From positions 1 to 64,000 of the forward strand of contig JAKACZ010000025.1 in assembly GCA_021820965.1 (NCBI GenBank): DNA of 64,000 nucleotides, in the 5' to 3' direction. The first letter of the stretch is position 1. The number at the start of each line of letters is the position of its first letter. A program made the position numbers and the translations under genes. Of this stretch, positions 28,093-38,313 are shown piece after piece. The notes under the pieces were generated by a model. The model did not search any database and had not been told where the DNA came from. It saw nothing but the letters and a program-made list of their open reading frames with translations. The stretch is from Bacillota bacterium (GTDB lineage: Bacteria; Bacillota; Sulfobacillia; Sulfobacillales; Sulfobacillaceae).

Positions 28093-29341
28093 ATGGATTC
28101 CCATTATCACGCTTATAGTGGTCGTGGCCTTTTCCGCGTTATATTCCATGGCTGAAACCGCGATGATGGCGTTGTCCCGAGGCAAAATTCGCAGTCTGTC
28201 GGATAATCCGCACGCTAAACGCCTATCACGCCTGCTTCGCGAACCCAACCGCCTGCTCGGAACGGTGTTGTTCGGCAACAATCTGGCTAACATCTTGGCG
28301 TCATCGTTAGCTACGGCCCTTTTTCTACATTACTTTGGGAGCGCAGGAGTGGCTATCTCCACGGTGGTGATGACTCTTTTCATCCTGTTATTTGCGGAAA
28401 TCACCCCCAAGACTTTCGCCTCTCACAATGCCGAACGCGTGGCGATTCGACTCTCCCGATTTCTTAAAGTCTCAAAAAGCCTCTTTTATCCCGTCGTTCA
28501 GGTTCTCACCTGGGCCGGTATCGGGGTCATACGCCTATTGGGCGGAAACGCTGAAGGCGGGCGGCTGATGACCGAGGAGGAACTTCGTACCCTGGTCGAA
28601 GTGGGTGAAGAGCAGGGCCTTCTAGAAGCCAATGAGCGCGACATGATTCAAGGCGTGTTTGACTTTGGCGACACAGTGGTGCGGGAAGTGATGGTGCCGC
28701 GCATCGACGTGCAGGCGCTGGAAGAGACTGCCACGTTGGGCGAAGTCTGGGATATGTTGGTGGAATGGGGCCACTCGCGGCTGCCCATTTTCCGCGGAAC
28801 CATCGATGATATCACCGGCGTGATTTACGCCCGCGACATTTTGGCGTACGGGCGCGAGAAACCCTTGGATACCCCGGCGCGGGAACTGGCACGGCCCGTC
28901 CAGTTTGTTCCCGAAACCAAGAAAATTGACAGCTTATTCTCCGATTTTCGCCGCCAACGCACCCAAATTGCGGTGGTCATGGACGAGTACGGGGGTACCG
29001 CCGGGATTGTCACCATCGAAGATCTGCTCGAGGAAATTGTTGGGGAAATCCAGGATGAGTACGACGACCAGGAGGAAGAGCTGCTTAAGGAAATCACTCC
29101 GGGGGTGGTCGAAGTGGCTGGCCTCTTGGCATTGGACGAATTGAACGAACGATGCGATCTGAATCTGCCCCATGAGGATTTTGACACGGTAGGCGGCTTG
29201 GTGCTCCATCTGTTGGGCCGCGTACCCATCGAAGGAGAAGTGGTGAGGCTTGACAACGTTGAAATTACGGTGTCCCAAGTTGAAGGCCGGAGGGTATCGC
29301 GGGCGGTGGTTCGCGTGCTGGAACAGCCGGACGTTGAGTGA
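28079..29341 (+). CDS. HlyC/CorC-family CBS-domain membrane protein
   Basis: 420 residues from GTG 28079 (an in-frame GTG at 28054 is an alternative). N-terminal DUF21 domain of about four TM helices (AETAMMALSRGKIRSL motif), two CBS repeats (PRIDVQALE and VVMDEYGGTAGIVTIEDLLE), then the CorC_HlyC domain. Relatives act in magnesium or other divalent cation export or homeostasis. Embedded in the ybeY-era block. Confidence 0.9.
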   Translation: MTHREWIPIITLIVVVAFSALYSMAETAMMALSRGKIRSLSDNPHAKRLSRLLREPNRLLGTVLFGNNLANILASSLATALFLHYFGSAGVAISTVVMTLFILLFAEITPKTFASHNAERVAIRLSRFLKVSKSLFYPVVQVLTWAGIGVIRLLGGNAEGGRLMTEEELRTLVEVGEEQGLLEANERDMIQGVFDFGDTVVREVMVPRIDVQALEETATLGEVWDMLVEWGHSRLPIFRGTIDDITGVIYARDILAYGREKPLDTPARELARPVQFVPETKKIDSLFSDFRRQRTQIAVVMDEYGGTAGIVTIEDLLEEIVGEIQDEYDDQEEELLKEITPGVVEVAGLLALDELNERCDLNLPHEDFDTVGGLVLHLLGRVPIEGEVVRLDNVEITVSQVEGRRVSRAVVRVLEQPDVE

Positions 29342-29382
29342 AGTCTCTATCCAATTGGAATTGATTTGGAGAAACTAGGCGT

Positions 29383-29790
29383 ATGGACACAAAAGATCAG
29401 CATTTGTTTGAAGCGGCCGTTAAGGCTCAGGGGCATGCATACGCACCGTATTCCGGGTTTCGGGTTGGTGCGGCCCTTCTCTGTGAAGACGGCACGGTGG
29501 TAACCGGCGCCAATGTGGAAAATGCCAGCTATCCTTTAGGGTGCTGTGCGGAGCGGACCGCTATCTACGCCGCTGCTGCCATGGGACACCGCCGTTTTTC
29601 CCGCCTGGTCATTGTGGGCCCGGGCCCCGAACCTATTTCACCGTGCGGCGGCTGCCGGCAGGTTATGGCCGAATTCGGCGACTTCACGGTCGTCATGACC
29701 GAAACCCAGGGCCAGGCGCAGGCGCGTGTCATGCAGGTGTCGGAACTTTTGCCCGCCCGATTCACCAAGGAGGACTTGGATGGCGTATAG
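29383..29790 (+). CDS. cdd: Cytidine deaminase
   Basis: 135 residues with both zinc motifs: CAERTAIYAA (H replaced by the Cys-type homotetrameric pattern) and SPCGGCRQVMAEF. Also YSGFRVGAALL and GANVENASYP. It deaminates cytidine and deoxycytidine to uridine. Its 3' end overlaps era by 11 bp. Confidence 0.96.
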   Translation: MDTKDQHLFEAAVKAQGHAYAPYSGFRVGAALLCEDGTVVTGANVENASYPLGCCAERTAIYAAAAMGHRRFSRLVIVGPGPEPISPCGGCRQVMAEFGDFTVVMTETQGQAQARVMQVSELLPARFTKEDLDGV

Positions 29791-30670
29791 ATCGGGATTC
29801 GTAGCCTTAGTGGGTCGACCTAATGTCGGCAAGTCTACCCTCTTAAATGCCTTGTTGGGGCGCAAGATTGCTATTACCGCCAAAAAGCCGCAAACCACAC
29901 GAAACCGCATTGTCGGCGTGCTTCACCGGCCAGAGGCCCAAGTGGTTTTGGTCGACACGCCCGGCATCCACCGACCGCGGCACAAGTTGGGCCAGCAAAT
30001 GAATAAAACCGCCCGGCTATCCGCTAAAGATGCCGACATTATCTGGCACATTGTTGACATTAGCCGTCCCCCCAACGACGAGGATCGCTGGGTGGCGAGA
30101 TTCTGTGAGCCATTACAGGTTCCGCTGTGGCTGGTGATGAACAAGGCGGACTTGGTGGAGCGGGTGCGAGATCACTGGCTCCCCTACCAGGCACTGGCAT
30201 CCTACGACAATCAATTTGTGATTTCGGCGGCTCGGGAAACGGGACTGGAGGCTTTGGTCAACGCGGCACTGAATGCCATGCCGGAAGGCGATCCGTACTA
30301 CCCGGAAGACATGGTCACGGATCAAAGTGAAGATTTTTACATCGCGGAAGTGATCCGCGAACAGGTGTTGGAGATGACGCGGGAAGAAGTTCCGTATTCC
30401 ATCGCCGTCGCGGTCGAGGAGCGCACGCCGCGTAGACCCGATCTCATTTATGTGCGCGCCACCGTATTTGTAGAACGTGATGGGCAAAAGGCCATCTTAA
30501 TCGGAGAGGGTGGGCGTATGCTCAAAGAGATTGGACGCCGGGCCCGCACGGAACTGGAAGCATACTTTGGCAAAAAGGTGTTCTTGGACCTTTGGGTGAA
30601 GACGCGGGAGCGCTGGCGTGATCAAGATGCCTGGTTGAGGCGACTAGGCTATTCGGAACCGGAGCGCTGA
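29780..30670 (+). CDS. era: GTPase Era
   Basis: 296 residues from ATG 29780. G1 GRPNVGKST at 12-20, G3 DTPGIHRP, G4 NKAD, and a C-terminal KH domain with ILIGEGGRMLKEIGRRAR. Binds 16S rRNA in 30S assembly. The 62-residue N-terminal extension seen in a longer open frame overlaps cdd and is not needed. Confidence 0.97.
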   Translation: MAYRSGFVALVGRPNVGKSTLLNALLGRKIAITAKKPQTTRNRIVGVLHRPEAQVVLVDTPGIHRPRHKLGQQMNKTARLSAKDADIIWHIVDISRPPNDEDRWVARFCEPLQVPLWLVMNKADLVERVRDHWLPYQALASYDNQFVISAARETGLEALVNAALNAMPEGDPYYPEDMVTDQSEDFYIAEVIREQVLEMTREEVPYSIAVAVEERTPRRPDLIYVRATVFVERDGQKAILIGEGGRMLKEIGRRARTELEAYFGKKVFLDLWVKTRERWRDQDAWLRRLGYSEPER

Positions 30671-30676
30671 CCGACC

Positions 30677-31462
30677 ATGGCCTTATATCAAGACCAGGTT
30701 GTGACGCTGAAGGCCCGCCCCTACCGCGATCACGATGCGCTGCTCACGCTCTTCGGCCGTCGCCATGGAAAAATTGCGGCCGTGGCTCGCGGCGTGCGTC
30801 GGTCCAAGAGCAAACTGGCGGGTCAGCTTCATCCGCTAACCTTTAGCGCGGTGACGCTCTATCATGGCCGATCATCGTTGGACACCGTGACCGAGGCAGA
30901 TCTCCAGAAGGGGTTTCCCCGTATTGCCGAGGACTTGGCTCGGTTGGGCTGGGCCATGGTGCTTGCGGACGTCGTAGACCAACTGCTCCCGGAACGAGAG
31001 GCGTCGGCGGAAAGTTTCGTCGTGCTCCTCTCCGCCCTGGACGCACTGAACCAACGGCGGCATGCCGCCAGTGTAGGTCTGCGTGCGGGATTTCGGCTGC
31101 TGGCGCTGGCCGGCTTTTCGCCGGATTGGTCGGTGTGCAGCGGGTGCTCTCGGGCTATTAACAGTGGACCGATTACGGTTGACGTGGCAACGGGGGAATT
31201 GTATTGTGGCGTGTGCCGGCCAGAGAGTGGCCGGCCCCAAGACCGGATTAGCCTGGGGAGTCTTCGTAGTTTACAATACTGGTTGAACGACTATCCCAAC
31301 AAGTTCGACCAAGCAGATGTGAAAGGACAAATGGAGGAGGAGCTGAAGCGCCTCTTTTTCCGGTATCTGCTTCACGAAACGGCCAAACCGCTCAAATCGT
31401 ACGAATTTCTCTCAAATATTGACCGCCTCGCTGAGGCCCCGGAGGGTGGCGACAGAACATGA
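30677..31462 (+). CDS. recO: DNA repair protein RecO
   Basis: 261 residues. An N-terminal OB fold (VVTLKARPYRDHDALLTLF), a central helical domain and a zinc finger built from CSGCSR (near 153) and CGVC (near 177). RecO loads RecA with RecR. Its stop overlaps glyQ by 4 bp. Confidence 0.94.
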   Translation: MALYQDQVVTLKARPYRDHDALLTLFGRRHGKIAAVARGVRRSKSKLAGQLHPLTFSAVTLYHGRSSLDTVTEADLQKGFPRIAEDLARLGWAMVLADVVDQLLPEREASAESFVVLLSALDALNQRRHAASVGLRAGFRLLALAGFSPDWSVCSGCSRAINSGPITVDVATGELYCGVCRPESGRPQDRISLGSLRSLQYWLNDYPNKFDQADVKGQMEEELKRLFFRYLLHETAKPLKSYEFLSNIDRLAEAPEGGDRT

Positions 31463-32310
31463 CAATTCAAGATCTGATTTTAGCTCTCAAGGATTATTGG
31501 CGCGTGCAGGGGGTGTTGTTGGCCGAGCCTTACGATGTGGAAATGGGCGCCGGCACCATGAGCCCGCTGACCTTTTTCGGTGCGCTGAGCAAGAATCCCT
31601 GGCGGGTCGGCTATGTTCAGCCCAGCCGACGCCCGGTCGACGCCCGTTATGGTGAAAATCCCAATCGTCTTTACCAGCATCATCAGTTTCAGGTTGTATT
31701 AAAGCCTGCACCCGACGATGTGGTGGAACTGTATCTCCGCAGCTTGGAGGCTTTGGGGCTAGACCGGCAAAAACATGACGTGCGTCTGGTCGAGGACAAT
31801 TGGGAGCAGCCCAGTATTGGGGCATCTGGACTGGGATGGGAAGTCTGGCTGGACGGCATGGAGATAAGCCAGTTCACGTACTTTCAGCAGATGGCGGGCG
31901 AGGAATGCCGACCGGTATCGGTCGAGATGACTTATGGCATTGAACGGCTCACCAGCTACCTTACCGCCAGTGATGATGTTTGGTCGATCGAATGGGCGCC
32001 CGGCGTCCCTTATCGCGACTTGTACGGCCGCGTGGAATGGGAACAAGCGACTTACACCTTTGAACAGTCGGACCCGACGCTGATGAATCAGTTATTTGAT
32101 ATTTATGAAGCCGAGTCGCGGCGGCTGTTGGACTTGGGTCTGGAACGGCCCGGCTATGAATTTTTGTTGAAGGCCTCTCATATCTTCAACACTCTAGACG
32201 CTCGGGGCGCCATCTCCGTGGTCCAGCGTCAAGCCCACGTCGGCCGCCTGCGCCGGTTGGCCCGGCGGGCGGCCGAAGTCTATTTGGAGAGGACCGAGGC
32301 CCGTGACTAA
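31459..32310 (+). CDS. glyQ: Glycyl-tRNA synthetase alpha subunit
   Basis: 283 residues with the class II core: LLAEPYDVEMGAGTMSP, VQPSRRPVDARYGENPNR and WEVWLDGMEISQFTYFQQ. It works with GlyS as an alpha2beta2 tetramer. The genes are overlapping, as is typical of bacteria that use the two-subunit enzyme. Confidence 0.97.
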   Translation: MTIQDLILALKDYWRVQGVLLAEPYDVEMGAGTMSPLTFFGALSKNPWRVGYVQPSRRPVDARYGENPNRLYQHHQFQVVLKPAPDDVVELYLRSLEALGLDRQKHDVRLVEDNWEQPSIGASGLGWEVWLDGMEISQFTYFQQMAGEECRPVSVEMTYGIERLTSYLTASDDVWSIEWAPGVPYRDLYGRVEWEQATYTFEQSDPTLMNQLFDIYEAESRRLLDLGLERPGYEFLLKASHIFNTLDARGAISVVQRQAHVGRLRRLARRAAEVYLERTEARD

Positions 32311-34348
32311 AAGCGATTACCGCACGTTTGTGATTGAGGTCGGGGTCGAGGAAATCCCGAGTCGATTTTTGGATAGTATGGGCCAAGAATTCGGCCAGGC
32401 AATGCAGCGCGCTTTAACCGCGGCTCGACTGGCTTTTCACGGGCATGCGGTGTGGTATACGCCCCGCCGACTTATCTTCCAGGCCGATGTGGCCGCCTTT
32501 CAAACCGCGGAGACTGAAACGGTGCGGGGGCCCGCGGTTCTGGTCGCCTTTGACGATGGACGGCCCACCCCGGCGCTTAAGGGATTTCTAGGACGGGTTG
32601 GGATGCGGGTTGAGGACCTAGGGCGGCAGATGGTGGGAGACCGAGAATACGTCATCGCGTCGATCGCCAAGCCTACCGCATCGGCCGCAGATGTGCTGCC
32701 GGATCTCGTGACCCGGGTGCTCACCGCATTGCCTCAGCCGCGCAGTATGCGCTGGAACGGCGGCGATGCTCGCTTTATCCGTCCCGTACGCTGGCTCTTG
32801 TTGGTGTTGGATGACGCGCTACTGAAGGCCAAGGCCATGGGGATTTCGTCGGGCAATGTGACCTATGGCAACCGTACCGACCACCCCGACCCCATCCCGG
32901 TTAAGAGTGTGAAGGATTACTGGGAGGCCCTGAGCGAAGGTCGAGTGGAAGCCGACATGATGCGCCGGCGAGACGTGATTATGCGGACATGCACCGCGTT
33001 GGCCCAAGACTCCGGCGGGGAGGCGGAATTGAATCCGGATTTGTTAGCAGAGGTCGCAAATTTAGTGGAATGGCCGACGCCGTTTTTAGGGACCTTTGAA
33101 CCCGAATTCCTCCAGATTCCAGAGCCAATTTTGGTGACCGCCATGCGTGTGCATCAGCGCTACTTTCCGGTGCGTGCCCAAGACGGCCGGCTCAGGCCGA
33201 ATTTCCTGGCGGTGCGAAACGGCGTGGGCGAAGCGTTGGATGAGGTACGCCGCGGCAATCAAAAGGTGCTTCGTGCCCGGTTGGCGGATGCGCGCTATTT
33301 CTTCGAGCTGGATCGCCGCGGACATCTGGCGGATCACCGCCAGCAATTGAACACGGTGACGCTACACGCGAAACTCGGCACCTATGAAGACAAATTGCAC
33401 CGTGTTAAGGCGTTATTTTCGGCAACACGGCAGTGGTGGCCACTAAACGAAAATGGGGCAGAGCTGTTCGACCGCAGCGTCGATCTGTACAAGTGTGATC
33501 TCCTGACGCATGTGGTGGGGGAGTTCCCGGAACTTCAGGGCGAAATGGGCGGCATCTATGCGGCTCTGGACGGGGAAGACCCGGCGGTCGTCGCCGCGGT
33601 GCGCGATCAATACCGCCCGGCTTCCGGCACCGACACACTGCCCAGCTCGGGGGTGGCACAGGTCCTAGGGCTTTTGGACCGGGTGGACACATTGATGGCC
33701 TTCTATCATGCTAACATTCGCGCCTCCGGATCGCAGGATCCCTATGGACTTCGTCGTGCCGCGCTGGGGGCGGCACGTATTGCTGCCGAAACCCCCATCT
33801 TACCGGACCACTCACTCATCGAGCTCTTGCAAGCTCATCAGGGGATTATCGGGGCGGACCCATCGGTGACCCAGGACGTGGATCAGTTGATTAGGACCCG
33901 GCTGGAGTCGCAATTGGAACGGGTGTGGCCTGCCGATGTTATCCTTGCTGTCCTGACTCTGGAGTTTCCGTGGATTCATCTGTCCGAGCGTCTGCGGTTT
34001 TTCGCATCCCGTCGCGCCCAAGCGGAGGACGTGATGACGGCGTATAAACGCGTGAGCCGGATTGTCCAGGGGGCGCACGCAAGCCCTCCCGGCCACTTGA
34101 GCGGCGTGGAGCAGGATCTGTTCCGAGCGGCCGAGCGTGCGGCGGCCGTGCCCGATCAGGACCTGGAGAACTGGTGGCAGGCGGCCGGAGAGTTGGCTTT
34201 GGTTGTCAACCGCTTTTTCGACGAGGTGCTGGTGATGGATCCAGATCCGGATGTGCGTGCCCGCCGCCTCGGCCTTTTAGCCAAGGCCAAGGCAGCTTTG
34301 GGGCGGTACATTGACTGGGATCGGCTTAGAGGAGGGAGCGATGGCTGA
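32303..34348 (+). CDS. glyS: Glycyl-tRNA synthetase beta subunit
   Basis: 681 residues, GTG start overlapping glyQ by 8 bp. N-terminal VEEIPSRFL, a B3/B4-like region, an HD-type domain, and a C-terminal DALR anticodon-binding domain (VMTAYKRVSRIVQ). Size normal. Its stop overlaps the next ATG. Confidence 0.96.
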   Translation: MTKSDYRTFVIEVGVEEIPSRFLDSMGQEFGQAMQRALTAARLAFHGHAVWYTPRRLIFQADVAAFQTAETETVRGPAVLVAFDDGRPTPALKGFLGRVGMRVEDLGRQMVGDREYVIASIAKPTASAADVLPDLVTRVLTALPQPRSMRWNGGDARFIRPVRWLLLVLDDALLKAKAMGISSGNVTYGNRTDHPDPIPVKSVKDYWEALSEGRVEADMMRRRDVIMRTCTALAQDSGGEAELNPDLLAEVANLVEWPTPFLGTFEPEFLQIPEPILVTAMRVHQRYFPVRAQDGRLRPNFLAVRNGVGEALDEVRRGNQKVLRARLADARYFFELDRRGHLADHRQQLNTVTLHAKLGTYEDKLHRVKALFSATRQWWPLNENGAELFDRSVDLYKCDLLTHVVGEFPELQGEMGGIYAALDGEDPAVVAAVRDQYRPASGTDTLPSSGVAQVLGLLDRVDTLMAFYHANIRASGSQDPYGLRRAALGAARIAAETPILPDHSLIELLQAHQGIIGADPSVTQDVDQLIRTRLESQLERVWPADVILAVLTLEFPWIHLSERLRFFASRRAQAEDVMTAYKRVSRIVQGAHASPPGHLSGVEQDLFRAAERAAAVPDQDLENWWQAAGELALVVNRFFDEVLVMDPDPDVRARRLGLLAKAKAALGRYIDWDRLRGGSDG

Positions 34349-35153
34349 AGCGCAAGTTTACATTGTTTCCGACTCGCTGGGGGAGACCGCTGAGCGAGTG
34401 GCGCATGGGGCGGCCATCCAATTTGATGCCGACGTGAAAATTGAGCGAGTGCCGTATGTGGTCGATCAGGGAGGGATAGACCGGCTATTGGGCCGGGCGG
34501 TGCGCGGCGCCTCCGTGATTGTCTACACCATGGTGCGGCCCGAACTGCGACAATATTTGGCCCATGCCGCGGATGCCCGGGGTATCCCTCATGTCGATGT
34601 CATGGGACCGGTGCTGGATGCCCTGGGCGAGGTGCTGCAAGCCAGTCCGCGTCTGATTCCCGGTCTAAGCCATCGGCTTGATCAGGAATATTTCGCGCGG
34701 GTCGAGGCGGTCGAATTCGCCGTCAAATATGACGATGGCAAGGATCCAAAGGGGATTCGCGATGCCGATGTCGTACTGTTAGGGGTGTCACGGACCTCTA
34801 AAACCCCGGTCAGCATGTATTTGGCCAATCATCGGCTGAAAGTCGCCAATGTGCCTTTAGTGCCTGAGGTTCCGGTACCCAGCGAAGTGTTTCGCGAAGG
34901 CCGGTTGAAAGCAGTGGGGCTCATGATTGAACCGGAGCTCTTGATGACGATTCGGCGGCAGCGGCTCAAAAGTTTGGGGTTGGGCTCGTCCGCTCAATAT
35001 GCCACCATGGAACGCATTATGGTGGAGTTGGATTACGCCTGGGACATTTTCAATCGTTTGAAGTGTCCTGTGATTGACGTCAGCAACCACGCGGTAGAAG
35101 AGACCGCCACGCGGGTGCTTGAACTCAGAAAGAGGGAGGCCACGGGTCAATGA
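34341..35153 (+). CDS. yqfL: PPDK regulatory protein (bifunctional Ser/Thr kinase and pyrophosphorylase, YqfL family)
   Basis: 270 residues from ATG 34341 (GGAGGGAG upstream). DUF299 features: VSDSLGETAERVA at the N-terminus and the P-loop GVSRTSKT at about 148-155. Known role: ADP-dependent phosphorylation of pyruvate phosphate dikinase and its reversal by inorganic phosphate. Its target is the next gene, overlapping by 4 bp, which supports the assignment. Confidence 0.93.
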   Translation: MAEAQVYIVSDSLGETAERVAHGAAIQFDADVKIERVPYVVDQGGIDRLLGRAVRGASVIVYTMVRPELRQYLAHAADARGIPHVDVMGPVLDALGEVLQASPRLIPGLSHRLDQEYFARVEAVEFAVKYDDGKDPKGIRDADVVLLGVSRTSKTPVSMYLANHRLKVANVPLVPEVPVPSEVFREGRLKAVGLMIEPELLMTIRRQRLKSLGLGSSAQYATMERIMVELDYAWDIFNRLKCPVIDVSNHAVEETATRVLELRKREATGQ

Positions 35154-37780
35154 CGCGCTACGTCTACCAGTTCGAGGAAGGTGACGGTCAGGATCGCAAG
35201 CGGTTAGGGGGCAAAGGCGCCGGATTGGCGGAAATGAGCCGCATCGGCTTGCCGGTGCCGCCGGGCTTTACCATTACCACAGAGGCATGCAACCTCTATC
35301 AAGCATTGGGACGCATGCCGGATGGGCTAATGGACGAGGTATGGGCACATTTGGCCAAACTTGAAGAGAAACTGGGTCGGCGCTTGGGTGATGTTGGGCG
35401 GCCGCTGTTGGTGTCGGTCCGATCGGGAGCGCCAATTTCTATGCCCGGCATGATGGACACGGTTCTCAACCTGGGCCTCAATCCAAAGACCACCGAAGGT
35501 CTGGCGCGGCAGACGCACAACCGGCGGTTTGCGTTGGACAGCTACCGTCGTTTTATTCAGATGTTCGGCAATGTGGTCATGCATATGGATCACGCGCGCT
35601 TTGAACATATTTTAGAACGCCTCAAACAAGAAGTCGGCGTTCCTCAGGACACTGATTTAAATGAACAACATTTGGAGCGACTTATCGCGCAATATAAAGA
35701 ACTCGTGCAACAACAGACTCAAACGCCCTTCCCCGACGACCCCAAGGTGCAACTGGAAATGGCAATTGCGGCCGTGTTTGATTCGTGGAAGAACCCTCGT
35801 GCCATCGTGTACCGCCGTTTGAACAAGATCCCCGAGGATTTGGGAACCGCAGTCAACGTGCAGTCGATGGTGTTCGGCAACATGGGCGACTCCTCCGCGA
35901 CCGGTGTGCTATTCACCCGAAATCCCAACACCGGCGAACCCGGGATGTATGGTGAGTACTTGACTCAAGCTCAAGGTGAAGATGTCGTAGCCGGTATCCG
36001 CACGCCCAAAGCGATTGCCGAGATGGCAGAGGAGATGCCACAAACATATCAGCAGCTCATCGAGGTCTCAAATCTTTTAGAGACCCATTACCGCGACATG
36101 CAGGACATTGAATTTACAGTGCAGGAAAACCGCCTGTATTTGCTGCAAACGCGGACCGGCAAGCGCACCGCCCGCGCTGCGGTCAAAATTGCGGTCGACC
36201 TGGCCAGGGCCGGCATCCTTTCGAAAGAAGAGGCGATACGCCGCCAGAATCCCGAGCAGGTTCAGCGGCTTTTATATCGCCAAATCGATCCTAACGCCGA
36301 CGTTGACCTTCTGGCACAGGGGCTTCCCGCCTCGCCGGGAGCGGCGTTCGGCCGGGTGGTCTTTACCGCCGATGAGGCCGAAGCCCGCGGCCAGACCGGG
36401 GAAGCCGTCATTTTGGTGCGTCCCGAGACGACGCCCGACGACATTCACGGGATTGTGGCGGCCCAGGGGGTCCTGACCAGCCGTGGCGGGATGACCTCGC
36501 ATGCTGCCATTGTGGCGCGCGGCATGGGCAAACCCGCCGTGACGGGGTGCGAGGCAATAAAGATTTCGCTTACCGACGAGAAGTTTCAAGTCGACGACCG
36601 CGTCGTGGAAAAGAACGACGTGATTACTATCGACGGCGGTACCGGCCGAGTCATGCTAGGGTCGGTGCCGACGGTAGACCCCGAGTTGTCCTCCGAGTTT
36701 AACGAGTTGCTCGCCTGGGCGGATGAAAAGCGACGACTCGGCATCCAGGCCAACGCCGACACGCCCGACGACGCGGCCAAGGCGCGGGAGTTTGGAGCCA
36801 CCGGGGTGGGCCTTTGCCGCACCGAGCACATGTTTATGGGCCAGGACCGGCTGCCAGTGGTGCAGGCCATGATTCTGGCGGAAACGCTGGAGGAGCGGCA
36901 ACAAGCGCTGCAGAGCCTGCTTCCGATGCAGCAAGAAGACTTTTATGGAATCTTGCGAGCGATGGACGGGTATCCGGTGACGATCCGCCTGCTAGACCCG
37001 CCGTTACACGAGTTCCTGCCGGACATCGAGGATACGGAAAAGGCGCTGAGAGAGGCCAAGGCCGCAGGCGACGAGGGTGAAATCACCCGTTTGCAAGCCG
37101 TGCTGAGACGCACCCGCAGCCTCTTTGAGTTCAACCCCATGCTGGGATTTCGCGGGGTGCGGCTGGGAATCGTCTATCCGGAGATATACGCCATGCAGGC
37201 TCGCGCCATTTTCCAGGCGCAGGCCGATTTGCTTAAGCAAGGGTTGCATCCCCGGGTTGAGGTGATGATCCCCTTAGTGGGCACACCCGAAGAGCTTTCG
37301 CGTATGAAAGACATGGCCGCTGAAGTGAATCAAACAGTTAGCAAGGAACAGGGCATCCCGCTTCCCTATAAGATTGGCACGATGATTGAGGTGCCGCGCG
37401 CAGCATTGGTGGCCGGGGGCATTGCCGAGCACGCAGAGTTTTTCAGTTTCGGCACCAATGACCTGACGCAGACAACCTTCGGCTACAGCCGTGACGATGC
37501 TGAATCCAAGTTCTTGCCAACCTATCTGGCAGAGAAGATTCTCAAAGAGAATCCCTTTATGGTGCTGGACCGTGAAGGTGTGGGCCGATTGATCGACATC
37601 GCGGTAAAGGAAGGCCGGGCCGCGCGTCCGGAACTTAAGGTGGGGATTTGCGGAGAGCACGGCGGAGATCCGTCCTCGATCGAATTTTGCCACCAGATCG
37701 GACTCGATTACGTCAGCTGCTCCCCGTTCCGGGTGCCGGTGGCTCGCCTGGCGGCGGCGCAGGCGGCGCTCAGGGAATAG
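35150..37780 (+). CDS. ppdK: Pyruvate, phosphate dikinase
   Basis: 876 residues, normal for PPDK. N-terminal ATP-grasp domain (GGKGAGLAEM, SGAPISMPGMMDTVLNLG), the phospho-histidine loop RGGMTSHAAIVARG with the His near 451, and the C-terminal PEP/pyruvate TIM barrel with ICGEHGGDP near 833. Interconverts pyruvate, ATP and Pi with PEP, AMP and PPi. It sits between yqfL and dnaG, where many Firmicutes have no such gene. Confidence 0.97.
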   Translation: MTRYVYQFEEGDGQDRKRLGGKGAGLAEMSRIGLPVPPGFTITTEACNLYQALGRMPDGLMDEVWAHLAKLEEKLGRRLGDVGRPLLVSVRSGAPISMPGMMDTVLNLGLNPKTTEGLARQTHNRRFALDSYRRFIQMFGNVVMHMDHARFEHILERLKQEVGVPQDTDLNEQHLERLIAQYKELVQQQTQTPFPDDPKVQLEMAIAAVFDSWKNPRAIVYRRLNKIPEDLGTAVNVQSMVFGNMGDSSATGVLFTRNPNTGEPGMYGEYLTQAQGEDVVAGIRTPKAIAEMAEEMPQTYQQLIEVSNLLETHYRDMQDIEFTVQENRLYLLQTRTGKRTARAAVKIAVDLARAGILSKEEAIRRQNPEQVQRLLYRQIDPNADVDLLAQGLPASPGAAFGRVVFTADEAEARGQTGEAVILVRPETTPDDIHGIVAAQGVLTSRGGMTSHAAIVARGMGKPAVTGCEAIKISLTDEKFQVDDRVVEKNDVITIDGGTGRVMLGSVPTVDPELSSEFNELLAWADEKRRLGIQANADTPDDAAKAREFGATGVGLCRTEHMFMGQDRLPVVQAMILAETLEERQQALQSLLPMQQEDFYGILRAMDGYPVTIRLLDPPLHEFLPDIEDTEKALREAKAAGDEGEITRLQAVLRRTRSLFEFNPMLGFRGVRLGIVYPEIYAMQARAIFQAQADLLKQGLHPRVEVMIPLVGTPEELSRMKDMAAEVNQTVSKEQGIPLPYKIGTMIEVPRAALVAGGIAEHAEFFSFGTNDLTQTTFGYSRDDAESKFLPTYLAEKILKENPFMVLDREGVGRLIDIAVKEGRAARPELKVGICGEHGGDPSSIEFCHQIGLDYVSCSPFRVPVARLAAAQAALRE

Positions 37781-38313
37781 TTTGGGCATGCGGGGGCTAC
37801 TGAACTCTCCCGCTACTCAACCCTAAAACACACAAAACGACTCGGCACATGTCGTGCGGAGGGTAGAGCGGGATTCAGGAAACCGACACGGAGCGGCAGC
37901 ACATATGCGCTCGGGGAATCTTGGGCTTTTAGGGCGACGAGGATGGCAAGTCTGCGGTGGGCTCTGCTTGGTGTCTGGCCGAGAAACGCAATCTTTGAGG
38001 AATGAGTACACGGCAGAGCAGTCAAGACGAAAGTAAGATGCTTTGTCAACGACCTCGCCCACTGGATCCCCGGGACTTTGCCGGGAGAGACGCTGCGGTT
38101 CGTAGTTTGCTTGCGAGATGTGCAGGGTCGCGGATGGTTTGTATCTTTTAGGCCGGAAAGCACTCTTCCGGAAACGCTGTAGATATCGTTATCACAGAGA
38201 ACGAGGAGTGCCTTTACCACCGGTTGGCTGCTCAAAACGATTCTATTGTAGAAAGAGAGGGACGGCGCGCTCCTCCTCGTCCAAAAGCCGAGGTTTCCGC
38301 CGCGCCAATTTCG
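37781..38313. other. Intergenic region with an IS605-type end module at 37801
   Basis: The string TGAACTCTCCCGC at 37801-37813 equals the right-end module of the element at 53068 and the mini-element at 19021, but the downstream stem and GGGGTTTC part are not conserved. The remainder has no secure gene. A plus frame (37854-38033) has a transposase-tail look but cannot be assigned. Confidence 0.4.
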